DNA of 64,000 bases, from the NCBI GenBank assembly GCA_022360095.1, contig JAKSDK010000778.1:124001-188000 (forward strand). Direction: 5' to 3'. The position numbers and the translations under genes are program-made. Within the stretch, counting starts at the first letter, position 1; each line of letters starts with the position of its first letter. Positions 44,390-53,600 of this stretch are shown piece after piece. Under the pieces are notes generated by a model. The model made no database searches. It was given only the letters and a program-made list of their open reading frames with translations, and had not been told where the DNA came from. This DNA is from Phycisphaerales bacterium. GTDB taxonomy: Bacteria; Planctomycetota; Phycisphaerae; UBA1845; UTPLA1.

Positions 44390-46522
44390 ATGTCTGTGGC
44401 CGCGATGGTCGAATCGGAGGATGAGGATGGAACCGCGGACACGTCCGGTCTAGCCAAGGTGCGCAACATCGGCGTCGCGGCCCATATCGACGCCGGTAAG
44501 ACGACGACGACCGAACGAATCCTCTATTACACCGGCCGGACGCACAAGATGGGGGAGGTCGACGACGGGACGACGGCGACCGACTTTTACGAGCAGGAGC
44601 AGGAGCGGGGAATCACGATCTTTAGTGCCGCGGTGACTTGTCCGTGGCGGGACCATACGATCAATCTGATCGATACGCCGGGCCACGTCGATTTCACGGC
44701 GGAGGTGGAGCGATGTCTGCGCGTGCTCGACGGGGCGATCGTGGTGTTCGACGCCAAGGAAGGGGTCGAGGCCCAGTCGGAGACGGTCTGGCGGCAGGCC
44801 TCGAAGTATCACGTTCCACGGATCTGCCTCATCAACAAGATGGACAAGATCGGGGCGGACTTTTTCATGTCTGTCGAGTCGATGGAGAAGCGACTCGATG
44901 CGCATCCGGTGCCGGTGCAGATTCCGATCGGAGCGGAGAGTTCGTTTGAGGGTGTGGTTGATCTCCTGCACATGAAGGCGTACCGGTTTGGCGGTGAGCG
45001 GGGGGAGAAGGTCGAGGAGATCGACATTCCGGCATCGTTGGCCGACGACGTGAAGATGTGGCGTCACCATTTGGAGGAGAAGGTCGCCGAACACGACGAC
45101 GCACTCATGGAGAAATATCTTGAAGAGCAGCCGTTGACCGACGACGAGATTCGTCGGGCGTTGCGAAAGGCGACGATTGCGAGCGCTTTGAATCCGGTCT
45201 TTTGCGGGTCTTCGTTGAAGTATCTGGGTGTGCAAAAGCTTTTGGACGGCGTGGTCGACTATCTGCCGTCGCCTCTTGATATGCCCCCGGTCAAGGGTTT
45301 GCGGTCATTGGAGGACCATACGGAGATCGAGCGGCATCCGGATCGCAAGGAGCCCTTGGCGGCGATGATCTTCAAGATCGTGGCCGAGAAGCCGTTGGAT
45401 CTTTTTTATATTCGGGTCTATAGCGGCGTGCTCAAAAGCAACATGCGGGTGTTCAACATCAACACGGGTGGGAAAGAGAATTTGAGCCGGTTGTTCCGGA
45501 TGTTCGCCAAGCGCCGTGAGCAGATCAGCGAGGCGGGGCCCGGTGAGATCGTCGCGGGCGTCGGGCTGAAGGAGGCGCTGACGGGCCATACACTTTGCGA
45601 CGGGAACAAGACCATTGTTCTGGATAAGATCGAATTTCCGACGCCGGTGATGAGCGTGTCGGTGGAGCCGAAGAACACGAAGGACAAAGACGATCTTGTC
45701 GAAGCGCTGTCCAAGCTCGCCCGGCAGGACCCGACGTTTCAACATAAGATCGATTCGGAGACGGGTCAGACGATCTTAAGTGGTATGGGTGAGTTGCATC
45801 TTGAGGTTTTGTCGTACCGGCTCGAGCATGACTTTCGGGTGCCTGTCAACGTCGGCAAGCCGCTGGTGGCTTACCGGGAAGCGGTGACGGAGGCCGGTAA
45901 GGCGGAGGGCAGCTTCATTCGGCAGACGGCCACGGCGAGTCAGTACGGCGTCGTGACCCTGCAGGTCGAGCCGTTCGAGCCCGAATCCGGCAAAGAGCCG
46001 TTCGAGTTTGTGAACAAAGCGACCGGCGTCGTATTGAGACAGGAGTATATTGAGGCGATCGAGCGGGGCGTTCGAGACTGCCTGCAGGTCGGCCCGCTGG
46101 CGGGTTATCCGTTGTTGAACATTCGCGCGACGTTACTTGGGGGACAGGAGCACGAAACGGACAGCACGGAATTGGCATTTGAGACGGCTGCGCGAATTGC
46201 GTTTGACGAGGCTGTGAAGAAAGCGGGTCCGGTGATGTTGGAGCCGATCATGCGGTTGGAGGTGTCACTTACGGATGATCATTTTGGTCCGGTGACCGGA
46301 GATCTCAGTGCGCGGCGGGGGGTCATTCAGGATACGGAACTGCGTGGGCGGGATCGGGTGATCCATGCTCACGTTCCCCTGGCGGAGATGTTTCAATACG
46401 CCACGAAGCTCCGAACGCTCACGCAGGGTCGTTCAAGCTGGTCGATGGAGCCTTTGGCCTATTCTCCGATGCCTCCGGTTTTGGAAAAAGAGCTTTTGCG
46501 CCGGTACGGCTACAGTGATTAG
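44390..46522 (+). CDS. fusA: Elongation factor G
   Basis: 710 residues. EF-G is the GTPase that drives translocation (and with RRF, ribosome recycling). It has G1 AHIDAGKTTTTERIL (32-46), switch I/II ERGITIFSAAVTCPW and DTPGHVDF, G4 NKMDKIGADF, domain II-III, and domain IV with GELHLEV and HAHVPLAEMFQYATKLRTLTQGR. The start at 44390 was chosen for the GAGGAG 7 nt upstream; the open frame extends back to 44264 but its extra 42 residues are not EF-G-like. rpsL, rpsG and tuf are not next to it. The motif GITIFSAAVTCPW, where classical EF-G has GITIQSAA, hints at the spirochaete-planctomycete-mitochondrial EF-G subgroup, which is inference. Confidence 0.95.
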   Translation: MSVAAMVESEDEDGTADTSGLAKVRNIGVAAHIDAGKTTTTERILYYTGRTHKMGEVDDGTTATDFYEQEQERGITIFSAAVTCPWRDHTINLIDTPGHVDFTAEVERCLRVLDGAIVVFDAKEGVEAQSETVWRQASKYHVPRICLINKMDKIGADFFMSVESMEKRLDAHPVPVQIPIGAESSFEGVVDLLHMKAYRFGGERGEKVEEIDIPASLADDVKMWRHHLEEKVAEHDDALMEKYLEEQPLTDDEIRRALRKATIASALNPVFCGSSLKYLGVQKLLDGVVDYLPSPLDMPPVKGLRSLEDHTEIERHPDRKEPLAAMIFKIVAEKPLDLFYIRVYSGVLKSNMRVFNINTGGKENLSRLFRMFAKRREQISEAGPGEIVAGVGLKEALTGHTLCDGNKTIVLDKIEFPTPVMSVSVEPKNTKDKDDLVEALSKLARQDPTFQHKIDSETGQTILSGMGELHLEVLSYRLEHDFRVPVNVGKPLVAYREAVTEAGKAEGSFIRQTATASQYGVVTLQVEPFEPESGKEPFEFVNKATGVVLRQEYIEAIERGVRDCLQVGPLAGYPLLNIRATLLGGQEHETDSTELAFETAARIAFDEAVKKAGPVMLEPIMRLEVSLTDDHFGPVTGDLSARRGVIQDTELRGRDRVIHAHVPLAEMFQYATKLRTLTQGRSSWSMEPLAYSPMPPVLEKELLRRYGYSD

Positions 46523-46593
46523 AGGTCTAATTTTATTTTTTTCAGGCAGTTACACTTATTTTCCCGGTTTGGCCTCAAACATTCGATGGTGGC

Positions 46594-46621
46594 TTGACAG
46601 GGATCTCAGACCTGATAGGAT
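46594..46621 (+). promoter_or_regulatory. Promoter of the S10 cluster
   Basis: A perfect TTGACA (46594-46599), a 16-nt spacer and TAGGAT (46616-46621), between fusA and rpsJ. Initiation near 46628 gives a leader of about 55 nt. Confidence 0.55.
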
Positions 46622-46682
46622 TGCCCAGCTCGGATTTGTCATGTGGGCAATCCCGGTTAGGTGGATTTGTTGAGGGCGACCG

Positions 46683-46991
46683 TTGGCCTTGGATCGTATT
46701 CGAATTCGGATGGAGGCTTACGACCATCGAGCGCTGGATACTTCAGCGGTTGAGATCGTGGACCAGGCAAAGCGGACCAGTGCTCGGGTGCGTGGTCCGG
46801 TTCCTCTGCCGACCCGGATCGAGCGATACACGGTGCTTCGCAGCCCGCACATCGACAAGAAATCACGAGAGCAGTTCGAGATGCGGACGCATCGGCGGTT
46901 GATCGATATTTTCGAGCCGACCGCGAGAACTGTGGAGGCCTTGAACCGGCTGGTAGTGCCGGCGGGAGTGTTTGTAAAGATCAAGGCATAG
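46683..46991 (+). CDS. rpsJ: Small-subunit ribosomal protein S10
   Basis: 102 residues, standard S10 size, from a TTG start without an obvious ribosome-binding site. Also the NusB partner in antitermination. Family stretches are [55 protein letters not shown] and the conserved C-terminal [10 protein letters not shown]. First gene of the S10 cluster, 160 nt after fusA, behind the promoter at 46594-46621. tuf, which often precedes rpsJ, is missing. Confidence 0.97.
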   Translation: MALDRIRIRMEAYDHRALDTSAVEIVDQAKRTSARVRGPVPLPTRIERYTVLRSPHIDKKSREQFEMRTHRRLIDIFEPTARTVEALNRLVVPAGVFVKIKA

Positions 46992-47133
46992 GGCATGAAC
47001 GGATGAAGGTGGTCTGCATCTGTTCCTCTGCTTGATCTCTTTGGACCCCCATTTAATTTTGGTTGAATGACGCGTGAGCTTTTATCGCGCGTTCGTGCGG
47101 ATGTCCGCAGGTGATTCAGGGGTAGTGTGCCTC

Positions 47134-47784
47134 ATGAAGGCGGCGATTTTAGGAACAAAAATCGGCATGACGCGGGTGTTTGCCGGCGATGGCACGGCCA
47201 TTCCCGTGACGGTGGTTCAGGCAGGGCCGTGCGATGTTCTCCAGGTCAAGACCAAGGAGACGGACGGCTACGAGGCGATTCAGCTGGGCTATTTGGACAA
47301 GAAGCCGTCGCGCTGTCTGCGTCCGGAGATTGGTCATGTTCGTAAGGCGAACTCGAAACCGAAGCGATTTGTGCGCGAGCTCCGGCTGTCCGAGGCCACT
47401 GACAAGAAGGTCGGCGATGCGGTGACGGTCGAGATGTTCGCGGATCAGGAGATCAAGTTCGTCGATATCGTGGGCACCACGATCGGCAAAGGGTTTCAAG
47501 GCGTGATGAAGCGCCATAATTTCCGCGGCAAGGAAGCGTCGCACGGTGTGGAACGAAAGCACCGGTCGGCCGGAAGCATCGGCGGAAGTGCGAACTTGGG
47601 CAAGGGCCGTGGTGTGAAGAAGGGCAAGCGAATGGCGGGCCAAATGGGTCGCGTTCGACGAACTGCCCGCAATCAGGCGTTGGTCCAGGTCGATAAGGAT
47701 CGTCATCTGCTCCTTATCAAAGGCGCGGTTCCTGGCCCGAAAGGCGGGTTTGTGATCGTGGCGCAGGCAAAGACAAAAGGATAG
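47134..47784 (+). CDS. rplC: Large-subunit ribosomal protein L3
   Basis: 216 residues from the ATG of MKAAILGTKIGMTRVF, the family start; the frame opens 20 codons earlier at a GTG. L3 binds 23S rRNA near the peptidyl-transferase centre. Recognised by FVDIVGTTIGKGFQGVMKRHNF, SHGVERKHRSAGSIGG and RVRRTARNQALVQVDKDRHLLLIKGAVPGPKGG. It lies 142 nt after rpsJ, a larger gap than elsewhere in the cluster. Confidence 0.97.
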   Translation: MKAAILGTKIGMTRVFAGDGTAIPVTVVQAGPCDVLQVKTKETDGYEAIQLGYLDKKPSRCLRPEIGHVRKANSKPKRFVRELRLSEATDKKVGDAVTVEMFADQEIKFVDIVGTTIGKGFQGVMKRHNFRGKEASHGVERKHRSAGSIGGSANLGKGRGVKKGKRMAGQMGRVRRTARNQALVQVDKDRHLLLIKGAVPGPKGGFVIVAQAKTKG

Positions 47785-47850
47785 ATGTTTTGGGGTCGCT
47801 GACTTTTAAGGTTCGGCGGCCCTTTTGCTTTTGATGGTAGTTGTGACGCG

Positions 47851-48498
47851 ATGATTGATATACCAGTCCTCGACACCAAGGGTAAGAAAGTAGGCAGCGA
47901 GCAGGTCGACCCTGAGCAATTGGGTGGGCGGGTTCGTTTCAGTCTGCTCAAGCAGGCCGTGGTCGCCTACCGGGCGAATCAGCGTCAAGGCACGGTCATG
48001 ACCAAGAGCCGGGGCATGGTGCAGGGTTCTGCCCGAAAGCTTTATCGTCAGAAGGGCACCGGTCGAGCTCGTGCCGGGAACCTTCGGACGCCCGTGCGTC
48101 GCGGTGGTGGACGCACGTTTGCGAAGGTGAACCGTGATTTCTCGCAAAAGCTGAATCGCAAGATGCGCAGGCTGGCTCGAAATTCGGCGATTCTGGCGAA
48201 GGCGATGTCCGGCTCGGCCTTGATTTTAAACGGTTTGAAGTTGGATGCGCCGAAAACGTCGGAGATGGCCAAGATCATGCGTGCGACCCAGACGAATGCC
48301 GGGGCGCTCATCGCTTTGGCGTCTGCCGACCCCAATCTGCAGAAGTCGGGTCGGAACATTCCGGCCCTGGATATGAAGCTGATACAGGACGTCAACGCGT
48401 ACGACATTTTGCGGGCCCGACATTTGGTGTTCACACCGGAGGCGTTCAAGGCGCTGATGGGTGATCCGTTGAAAGCCGGGCGCTCGGCAGAGGCATAG
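47851..48498 (+). CDS. rplD: Large-subunit ribosomal protein L4
   Basis: 215 residues. L4 lines the peptide exit tunnel and, in some bacteria, represses the S10 operon. Typical are VVAYRANQRQGTVMTKSRGMVQGSARKLYRQKGTGRARAG (the tunnel loop) and RGGGRTFAKVNRDFSQKLNRKMRRLA. The C-terminal dinucleotide-fold-like part ends with AYDILRARHLVFTPEAFKAL. 66 nt after rplC. No S10-leader repressor structure was identified. Confidence 0.96.
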   Translation: MIDIPVLDTKGKKVGSEQVDPEQLGGRVRFSLLKQAVVAYRANQRQGTVMTKSRGMVQGSARKLYRQKGTGRARAGNLRTPVRRGGGRTFAKVNRDFSQKLNRKMRRLARNSAILAKAMSGSALILNGLKLDAPKTSEMAKIMRATQTNAGALIALASADPNLQKSGRNIPALDMKLIQDVNAYDILRARHLVFTPEAFKALMGDPLKAGRSAEA

Positions 48499-48507
48499 AC
48501 GAATACG

Positions 48508-48819
48508 ATGGATATTTACCATGTCATTAAGAGGCCCCTGGTGACGGAGAAGGGGACGCATCAAAGTCGGCAATCGTACGAGGCGACGCGAACACGGCCG
48601 GGTCGAGGCGGCTCCTACAGTTTTGAGGTGCATCCTGAAGCCAGCAAGCCGGAGATTCGCAGCGCAGTGGAGAAGATTTACAGCGTGAAGGTTGCCAGCG
48701 TGCGGACCAGCATTCATCGTGGCAAGCAGAGGCGATATCGGGGTCGAGTCGGTACGACGGCCCATTGGAAGAAGGCGATCGTCGTGCTGAAGCCGGATTT
48801 TCATATTGATTTGTTTTAG
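48508..48819 (+). CDS. rplW: Large-subunit ribosomal protein L23
   Basis: 103 residues, 9 nt after rplD. L23 sits at the exit of the peptide tunnel and docks SRP and trigger factor. Start MDIYHVIKRPLVTEKGT is the family signature; YSFEVHPEASKPEIRSAVEKIYSVKVASVRT follows. A short insertion rich in Arg, Gly and Ser (SYEATRTRPGRGG, about residues 20-32) separates the first helix from the strand, longer than in E. coli. Confidence 0.96.
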   Translation: MDIYHVIKRPLVTEKGTHQSRQSYEATRTRPGRGGSYSFEVHPEASKPEIRSAVEKIYSVKVASVRTSIHRGKQRRYRGRVGTTAHWKKAIVVLKPDFHIDLF

Positions 48820-48844
48820 TGCGAGAGTCGTAGCGAGTTAGATC

Positions 48845-49714
48845 ATGGGTGTGAAGACATACAGACGGACGACGCCCGGCCGACGAAGTGCCAGCGTCAA
48901 CGACTTTTACGAGTTGACGGACAAGCATCGTCGCCCGGCGAAGTCGCTGTGTCGCCCGTTGGTCAAGACCGGCGGCCGGAATAACCAGGGTGTCATTACG
49001 TCACGTTTTCGTGGCGGCGGTCATAAGCGACTTTATCGAATCATCGACTTCAAGCGGAACAAAGACGGGCAGCCCGCGACCGTGCAGTCGATCGAGTATG
49101 ACCCGAATCGAAACTGTTTTATTGCCCTGCTCAAGTACGACGATAACGAGATTCGTTACATCCTTGCACCATTCGGTTTGACGGCTGGTGACAAGGTGGA
49201 GAGCGGTCCGGAGGCCGAGCCGAAGGTGGGCAATGCGATGCCGCTGAAGAACATTCCGGTCGGCATGGATGTTCACAATGTCGAGATGCATGCCGGTCAG
49301 GGCGGCAAGCTGGTTCGATCGGCCGGTGGTGTGGCCCGCTTGGCTGCGCGTGAGGGTGATTGGGCGACGTTGATTCTGCCTTCCGGTGAAATGCGGCAGG
49401 TCCGCGTTGAATGTCGGGCGACGATTGGTCAGTTGGGCAACCTTGAGCACAAGAACATCAAGCTTGGTAAGGCCGGCCGGAAGCGTCACATGGGACGACG
49501 GCCGCACAATCGTGGTACATCGATGAATCCGGTGGCTCACCCGCTAGGCGGTGGGGAGGGGCGAAGCGGCGGTGGCCGTCACCCTTGCAGTCCGACGGGC
49601 AAGCTGGCCAAGGGCGGTCGGACGCGGAAGCCTCGGAAGATTTCGAATCGTCGGATTTTGCGACGGCGGAAGAGTCGTCGATACGGTCAGGTGTCGCTGA
49701 AGCGGCGTAAATAG
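48845..49714 (+). CDS. rplB: Large-subunit ribosomal protein L2
   Basis: 289 residues. L2 is needed for subunit association and peptidyl transfer. Features are [39 protein letters not shown] and [13 protein letters not shown]. The functional loop near the C-terminus reads [19 protein letters not shown]. coli has MNPVDHPHGGGEG, so the aspartate before the key histidine is Ala and the second histidine is Leu, while the central His is kept. It follows rplW by 25 nt and ends with the basic tail [17 protein letters not shown]. Confidence 0.97.
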   Translation: MGVKTYRRTTPGRRSASVNDFYELTDKHRRPAKSLCRPLVKTGGRNNQGVITSRFRGGGHKRLYRIIDFKRNKDGQPATVQSIEYDPNRNCFIALLKYDDNEIRYILAPFGLTAGDKVESGPEAEPKVGNAMPLKNIPVGMDVHNVEMHAGQGGKLVRSAGGVARLAAREGDWATLILPSGEMRQVRVECRATIGQLGNLEHKNIKLGKAGRKRHMGRRPHNRGTSMNPVAHPLGGGEGRSGGGRHPCSPTGKLAKGGRTRKPRKISNRRILRRRKSRRYGQVSLKRRK

Positions 49715-49749
49715 TCGAACGTTGGTTTCGAAAAGCGAGTGAATGCGTC

Positions 49750-50025
49750 ATGGGACGAAGCTTGAAAAAAGGGCCTTTCGTGGACCCGAAACTCTATCGG
49801 AAAGTCCAGAAGGCGATCGAAGCCGGGAGTCACGAGTCGATCAGGACCTGGGCTCGGCGCAGTACGATTCCGCCGGAGTTCGTGGGGCGAACGTTCGAGG
49901 TCCACAACGGAAAGATCTTCAACAAAGTGTTTGTGACGGAAGATATGGTTGGCCACAAGCTGGGTGAATTCAGCCAGACGCGGATTTTCAGAGGCCATAC
50001 AGCGGCCAAGCGAAAGCAAGGCTAA
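49750..50025 (+). CDS. rpsS: Small-subunit ribosomal protein S19
   Basis: 91 residues, the usual length. S19 sits at the head of the 30S subunit and contacts the A-site. Start [15 protein letters not shown] is typical, followed by [53 protein letters not shown]. 35 nt after rplB and 41 nt before rplV. Confidence 0.98.
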   Translation: MGRSLKKGPFVDPKLYRKVQKAIEAGSHESIRTWARRSTIPPEFVGRTFEVHNGKIFNKVFVTEDMVGHKLGEFSQTRIFRGHTAAKRKQG

Positions 50026-50066
50026 GGATACTCCGGCAGTGTGCCGGTTTTTGGAGTTTACGAGCG

Positions 50067-50408
50067 ATGGCAGCGTGGACGTCGATTCATCGATATGCCA
50101 GGATCAGCCCGAGGAAGGCCCGTCTGGTGACGGGTTTGATCTCCGATCGCCCCGCGGACGAGGCGTTGGACCTTTTGAAGTTCACGCGAAAGCGGGCCAG
50201 CGTCTTCGTTGACAAAGTCCTGCGTGCGGCAATGGCGGATGCGGATGAGCAAGAGGCGGACGTTCGCAGTCTTTATGTGCATGAAGCTCGTGTGGATGAA
50301 GGCCCGACGATCAAGCGATTTCGTCCGAAGGATCGCGGTCGTGCCCATCCGATCATGAAACGTACGAGTCATATTGTGGTGACCGTGGGCGAAGGACCGA
50401 GGCAGTAG
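50067..50408 (+). CDS. rplV: Large-subunit ribosomal protein L22
   Basis: 113 residues. L22 has a globular part and a long beta-hairpin in the exit tunnel. Recognised by YARISPRKARLVTGLISDRPADEALDLLKF, VLRAAMADADEQEADV and the hairpin RFRPKDRGRAHPIMKRTSHIVVTV. GGAG lies 13 nt before the ATG. rpsC follows after 3 nt, so the two are tightly coupled. Confidence 0.97.
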   Translation: MAAWTSIHRYARISPRKARLVTGLISDRPADEALDLLKFTRKRASVFVDKVLRAAMADADEQEADVRSLYVHEARVDEGPTIKRFRPKDRGRAHPIMKRTSHIVVTVGEGPRQ

Positions 50409-50411
50409 ATC

Positions 50412-51107
50412 ATGGGACAAAAGGTACATCCAACCGGTTTTCGCATTGGTGTCACCGAGGGTTGGCGCTCACGGTGGTTTGCGCCGAAGGCGGCGTATGC
50501 GGAGTTTTTGATCGAGGATCAACAGATTCGCAACCTCGTGAACAAGCGCTTGAACCAGACCCAGCCGTTTGCGGGTTGTGCGAAGATCGAGATTGAGCGG
50601 ACGCGTGACGAAGTCAAGGTTTACCTGTCGACCGCTCGGCCGGGCATGGTGATCGGCCCGAAGGGTGCGGAGGTGGACAAGCTTCGCGAGGAGATTGAGG
50701 ACCTGATTGACCGGAAGGTCAGCGTCAACATCAAGGAAATCAAGAACCCCGACATGAACTCCAAGTTGATTGCTTTGGAGATTGCCCAGCAACTCAAGCG
50801 GCGGACGAGTTTTCGTCGGGCGATCAAGATGAAATGTGACGCAGCGATGCAGGCGGGCGCCTTGGGCGTGAAGATCATTTGCAAGGGACGGCTCGGCGGG
50901 GCGGAGATGTCGCGTGTGGAAACACAGAAGCGCGGCTCGATTCCGCTTCAGACGTTGTCGGCACATGTTGACTATGCATTTGCGACGAGCTTCACGACCT
51001 ACGGGGCGATCGGGGTTCGCGTCTGGTTGTACAAGGGACCTTATGGCGCTGAAGTGGACGAGGCCGAACCGGAACGGCGACGGCCTGGTCGAGGTCCGCG
51101 AGCTTAG
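50412..51107 (+). CDS. rpsC: Small-subunit ribosomal protein S3
   Basis: 231 residues. S3 lines the mRNA entry channel. The start MGQKVHPTGFRIGVTEGWRSRW is diagnostic. The KH type II domain holds VYLSTARPGMVIGPKGAEVDKLREEI, with the GPKG loop, and the C-terminal domain contains IKMKCDAAMQAGALGVKIICKGRLGGAEMSRVE. The tail PERRRPGRGPRA is short and basic. Confidence 0.98.
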   Translation: MGQKVHPTGFRIGVTEGWRSRWFAPKAAYAEFLIEDQQIRNLVNKRLNQTQPFAGCAKIEIERTRDEVKVYLSTARPGMVIGPKGAEVDKLREEIEDLIDRKVSVNIKEIKNPDMNSKLIALEIAQQLKRRTSFRRAIKMKCDAAMQAGALGVKIICKGRLGGAEMSRVETQKRGSIPLQTLSAHVDYAFATSFTTYGAIGVRVWLYKGPYGAEVDEAEPERRRPGRGPRA

Positions 51108-51150
51108 CGACGCCTGCATGACAGGTTGACGTCGTCTTAGGAGTTTTGAC

Positions 51151-51570
51151 ATGGCTAACATGCCGGCCAGAGTGAAGTACCGCAAGCAGCAGCGCGGCCG
51201 TATTCGCGGCAAGGCCACCCGGGGCAACACCGTGGCCTACGGCGATTTCGGCTTGCAGACGATGGAAGGCGGTTGGCTCAGCGCGCGGCAGATCGAGGCC
51301 GGCCGTATGGCGGCGACTCACTTTTTGCATCGCGAAGGCCGAGTGATCATCCGCGTTTTCCCCCAAAAGAGCGTGACGGCCAAGCCGTTGGAGCAGCGAA
51401 TGGGCAAAGGCAAGGCCGAGGTGGATCGTTGGGTGGCCGTGGTCAAGCCCGGGACGGTTTTGTATGAGATCGGTGACGTTGAAGAGGACGTTGCCCGAGA
51501 GGCGTTCAGCCGAGTGGCGCACAAGATGCCGTTTCGGTGTCGGCTTGTGAAGCGGCGCCCCCGTTTGTAG
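51151..51570 (+). CDS. rplP: Large-subunit ribosomal protein L16
   Basis: 139 residues. L16 supports tRNA binding at the A and P sites. Family motifs are VKYRKQQRGRIRGKATRGNTVAYGDFGLQ, ARQIEAGRMAATHFLHREGRVIIRVFP and the loop KSVTAKPLEQRMGKGKAEVDRW, containing the Arg that is hydroxylated in E. coli. An ATG three codons in is an alternative start. 43 nt after rpsC. Confidence 0.98.
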   Translation: MANMPARVKYRKQQRGRIRGKATRGNTVAYGDFGLQTMEGGWLSARQIEAGRMAATHFLHREGRVIIRVFPQKSVTAKPLEQRMGKGKAEVDRWVAVVKPGTVLYEIGDVEEDVAREAFSRVAHKMPFRCRLVKRRPRL

Positions 51571-51588
51571 CCGAGGAGTGCGTGGACG

Positions 51589-51840
51589 ATGAAGATTGGC
51601 GACCTGCGAGAACTTAAGAATGACGAGCTTCATGCGGAGCTTGAGCGTCTTCGCCGTCACTCGTTTGATCTGAGGAGCCAGGCGGTGACTCAGAAGCTGG
51701 AGGACTCCTCGTTGCTTAGGAAGACGAGGCGGGATATCGCCCGCGTTTTGACCATTTTGGGCGATCGCGGCGAAGAAAACATCGAACAGACGCAGATTCA
51801 CATGGAGTCGGTCGGTAAGCCGAAGGCGGAAAAAAAGTGA
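51589..51840 (+). CDS. rpmC: Large-subunit ribosomal protein L29
   Basis: 83 residues against about 63-70 in most bacteria. The core two-helix hairpin is clear (MKIGDLRELKNDELHAELERLRRHSFDLRSQAVTQKLEDSSLLRKTRRDIARVLTIL). The C-terminal 23 residues (GDRGEENIEQTQIHMESVGKPKAEKK) are an extra charged tail. L29 borders the tunnel exit beside L23. 18 nt after rplP. Confidence 0.95.
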   Translation: MKIGDLRELKNDELHAELERLRRHSFDLRSQAVTQKLEDSSLLRKTRRDIARVLTILGDRGEENIEQTQIHMESVGKPKAEKK

Positions 51841-51868
51841 GACTTTTAGTCGTTGATGGAACAGGCGA

Positions 51869-52174
51869 ATGATGGCGGAAGAACTTAAGACATCGAACGT
51901 GTCCGGTCGTGAAGGTCGTTCTCAGCGCCGCGCTCGGATTGGCGTCGTGGAGAGTGATGCGCGTGACAAGACCATCAAGGTTCGCATTGATCGCCTGATC
52001 AAGCATTCGAAGTACGGTAAGTATCTCAAGCAGAAGACGGCCTTGCACGCTCACGATGAGAAGAACGAGGCCAAGGTCGGTGATGTTGTGGAAATCGTGG
52101 AGTGCCGGCCGATCAGTAAGACCAAGTCCTGGCGATTGTCCAGGTTTGTCAATCGGACGGCCGAAGGTAGATGA
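51869..52174 (+). CDS. rpsQ: Small-subunit ribosomal protein S17
   Basis: 101 residues, about 15 more than usual because of an N-terminal segment ([20 protein letters not shown]). The OB-fold core is standard: [73 protein letters not shown]17 is a primary 16S rRNA binder. ATG codons at 51869 and 51872 are equivalent. rplN begins 7 nt after the stop. Confidence 0.97.
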   Translation: MMAEELKTSNVSGREGRSQRRARIGVVESDARDKTIKVRIDRLIKHSKYGKYLKQKTALHAHDEKNEAKVGDVVEIVECRPISKTKSWRLSRFVNRTAEGR

Positions 52175-52181
52175 CAAGACC

Positions 52182-52595
52182 ATGATTCAGCAAGAGAGCA
52201 TTCTTGACATTGCGGACAATACGGGGGCCAAGCGTGCCTTGGTCATTCGTGTTCTGGGCGGTTCGACCGGTCGTGCCCGGAATACGCGACGAACGGCCAG
52301 CGTCGGTGACATCGTGGTTTGCACGGTGAAGAAGGCGCTGCCCAACAGTGATTATTACGTGGGGAACAATCGTAAGGAGCGTTCGACTCGGCGTAAGGTC
52401 AAGGCCGTGGTTGTGAGGACGAAATTCCCGGTTCGCCGGACGGACGGCAGCTATGTGCGGTTCGACAGCAACGCGGCGGTGATCATTGATGAAGAGAAGA
52501 ATCCCAAGGGGACTCGTATTTTCGGAGCCGTCGCGCGTGAGCTTCGCGAGAAGGGCTTCATGAAGATCGTGTCGCTTGCCAACGAGGTGATTTAG
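52182..52595 (+). CDS. rplN: Large-subunit ribosomal protein L14
   Basis: 137 residues against about 122 normally. The start [27 protein letters not shown] fixes the ATG at 52182; the frame opens upstream inside rpsQ. The extra length is an insertion between [12 protein letters not shown] and [11 protein letters not shown] (about residues 55-70), in a loop where most bacteria have only a few residues. The remainder, [51 protein letters not shown], is canonical. L14 contacts 16S rRNA in an intersubunit bridge. Confidence 0.97.
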   Translation: MIQQESILDIADNTGAKRALVIRVLGGSTGRARNTRRTASVGDIVVCTVKKALPNSDYYVGNNRKERSTRRKVKAVVVRTKFPVRRTDGSYVRFDSNAAVIIDEEKNPKGTRIFGAVARELREKGFMKIVSLANEVI

Positions 52596-52609
52596 CGGAG
52601 AAGGCGATC

Positions 52610-52966
52610 ATGGCGGCCAAGGTTCGAAAAGGAGATCGCGTCGAGGTGATCAGCGGCGCGCACAAGGGCGAGCAGGGCAACGTGCTCCGCGTCGATCCGA
52701 AGAAGGGTCGCGTTTGGCTCGAAGGGGTCAATCTCGTCTACCGACATCTTCGTCAGAGCCGGCAGAACCCGCAGGGCGGCCGTATTCAGAAAGAGGCGTC
52801 GCTCGACCTTTCGAATGTATTGCCGGTCGATCCGAAGACCGGGCGAGGCAGCCGTGTCCATTTCGAGCTTGAGCGGGATGCGAACGGCAAGGTCGTGTCG
52901 AGGCGTAGAGTGACTCGGGGCGGCACGGTTTTGGAAGACATCAAGCCGTCTGTGGGTAAGTCTTAG
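52610..52966 (+). CDS. rplX: Large-subunit ribosomal protein L24
   Basis: 118 residues. L24 initiates 50S assembly. The KOW motif KVRKGDRVEVISGAHKGEQGNVLRVDPKKGRVWLEGVNLVYRHLRQS is clear, followed by the beta part GGRIQKEASLDLSNVLPVDPKTGRGSRVHFELERD. 14 nt after rplN. Confidence 0.97.
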   Translation: MAAKVRKGDRVEVISGAHKGEQGNVLRVDPKKGRVWLEGVNLVYRHLRQSRQNPQGGRIQKEASLDLSNVLPVDPKTGRGSRVHFELERDANGKVVSRRRVTRGGTVLEDIKPSVGKS

Positions 52967-53010
52967 CTTGATTGATGAGGGCGTCGTTGTCGCCCCGAAT
53001 AGGAACGGTC

Positions 53011-53571
53011 ATGGCAAGATTACAGGACAAGTACAAGAACGAAATTCTGCCTGCTCTCCAGAAGGAGTTGGCTTGCAAGAACCGGCTCGCCGTTCCACGG
53101 CTGGAAAAGATCGTGCTTTCGATGGGGCTTGGCAAGGTGCTTCAGGAAAAGGCCCGAATGGCCGCGGCTCAGAAAGAGCTTGGGTTGATTGTCGGCCAGC
53201 AGCCGATCATTTGTCGGGCCCGTAAGAGTGTTTCGAATTTCAAGCTGCGGAAGGGTTACGAGATCGGTCTGAAGGTGACGTTACGGGGCCGACGGATGTA
53301 CGAGTTCCTGGATCGTCTGATCTGTATCGCGATTCCTCGTATTCGTGACTTTCGCGGTTTGGACCCGAAGAGCTTCGACGGTCGTGGGAATTACACGATG
53401 GGGATCACGGAGCAGACTGTTTTTCCCGAGGTCGATCCGGACCAGGTGACGTTTCAGCAGGGTTTGAACATCACCTTTGTGACCACGGCCACAAACGATC
53501 AAGGAAGTTTTCAACTGCTCAAACTCTTGGGAATGCCGTTCCGGCAGGTCGAGGCGGAGCAGGCGGCGTGA
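53011..53571 (+). CDS. rplE: Large-subunit ribosomal protein L5
   Basis: 186 residues from the ATG of MARLQDKYKNEILPALQKEL; the frame opens 13 codons earlier at a TTG. L5 binds 5S rRNA and bridges to the small subunit. Signature parts are RLEKIVLSMGLGK, GQQPIICRARKSVSNFKLRKGYEIGLKVTLRGRRMYEFLDRLICIAIPRIRDFRGL and NYTMGITEQTVFPEVDPD. Confidence 0.98.
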   Translation: MARLQDKYKNEILPALQKELACKNRLAVPRLEKIVLSMGLGKVLQEKARMAAAQKELGLIVGQQPIICRARKSVSNFKLRKGYEIGLKVTLRGRRMYEFLDRLICIAIPRIRDFRGLDPKSFDGRGNYTMGITEQTVFPEVDPDQVTFQQGLNITFVTTATNDQGSFQLLKLLGMPFRQVEAEQAA

Positions 53572-53600
53572 GGAATCTCTGCAAGGAGTCGTGTTAGTTT

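Noticed and set aside
46523-46560. T-rich stretch after fusA as a terminator
   Set aside because: No stem precedes the T-run, so an intrinsic terminator is not supported.
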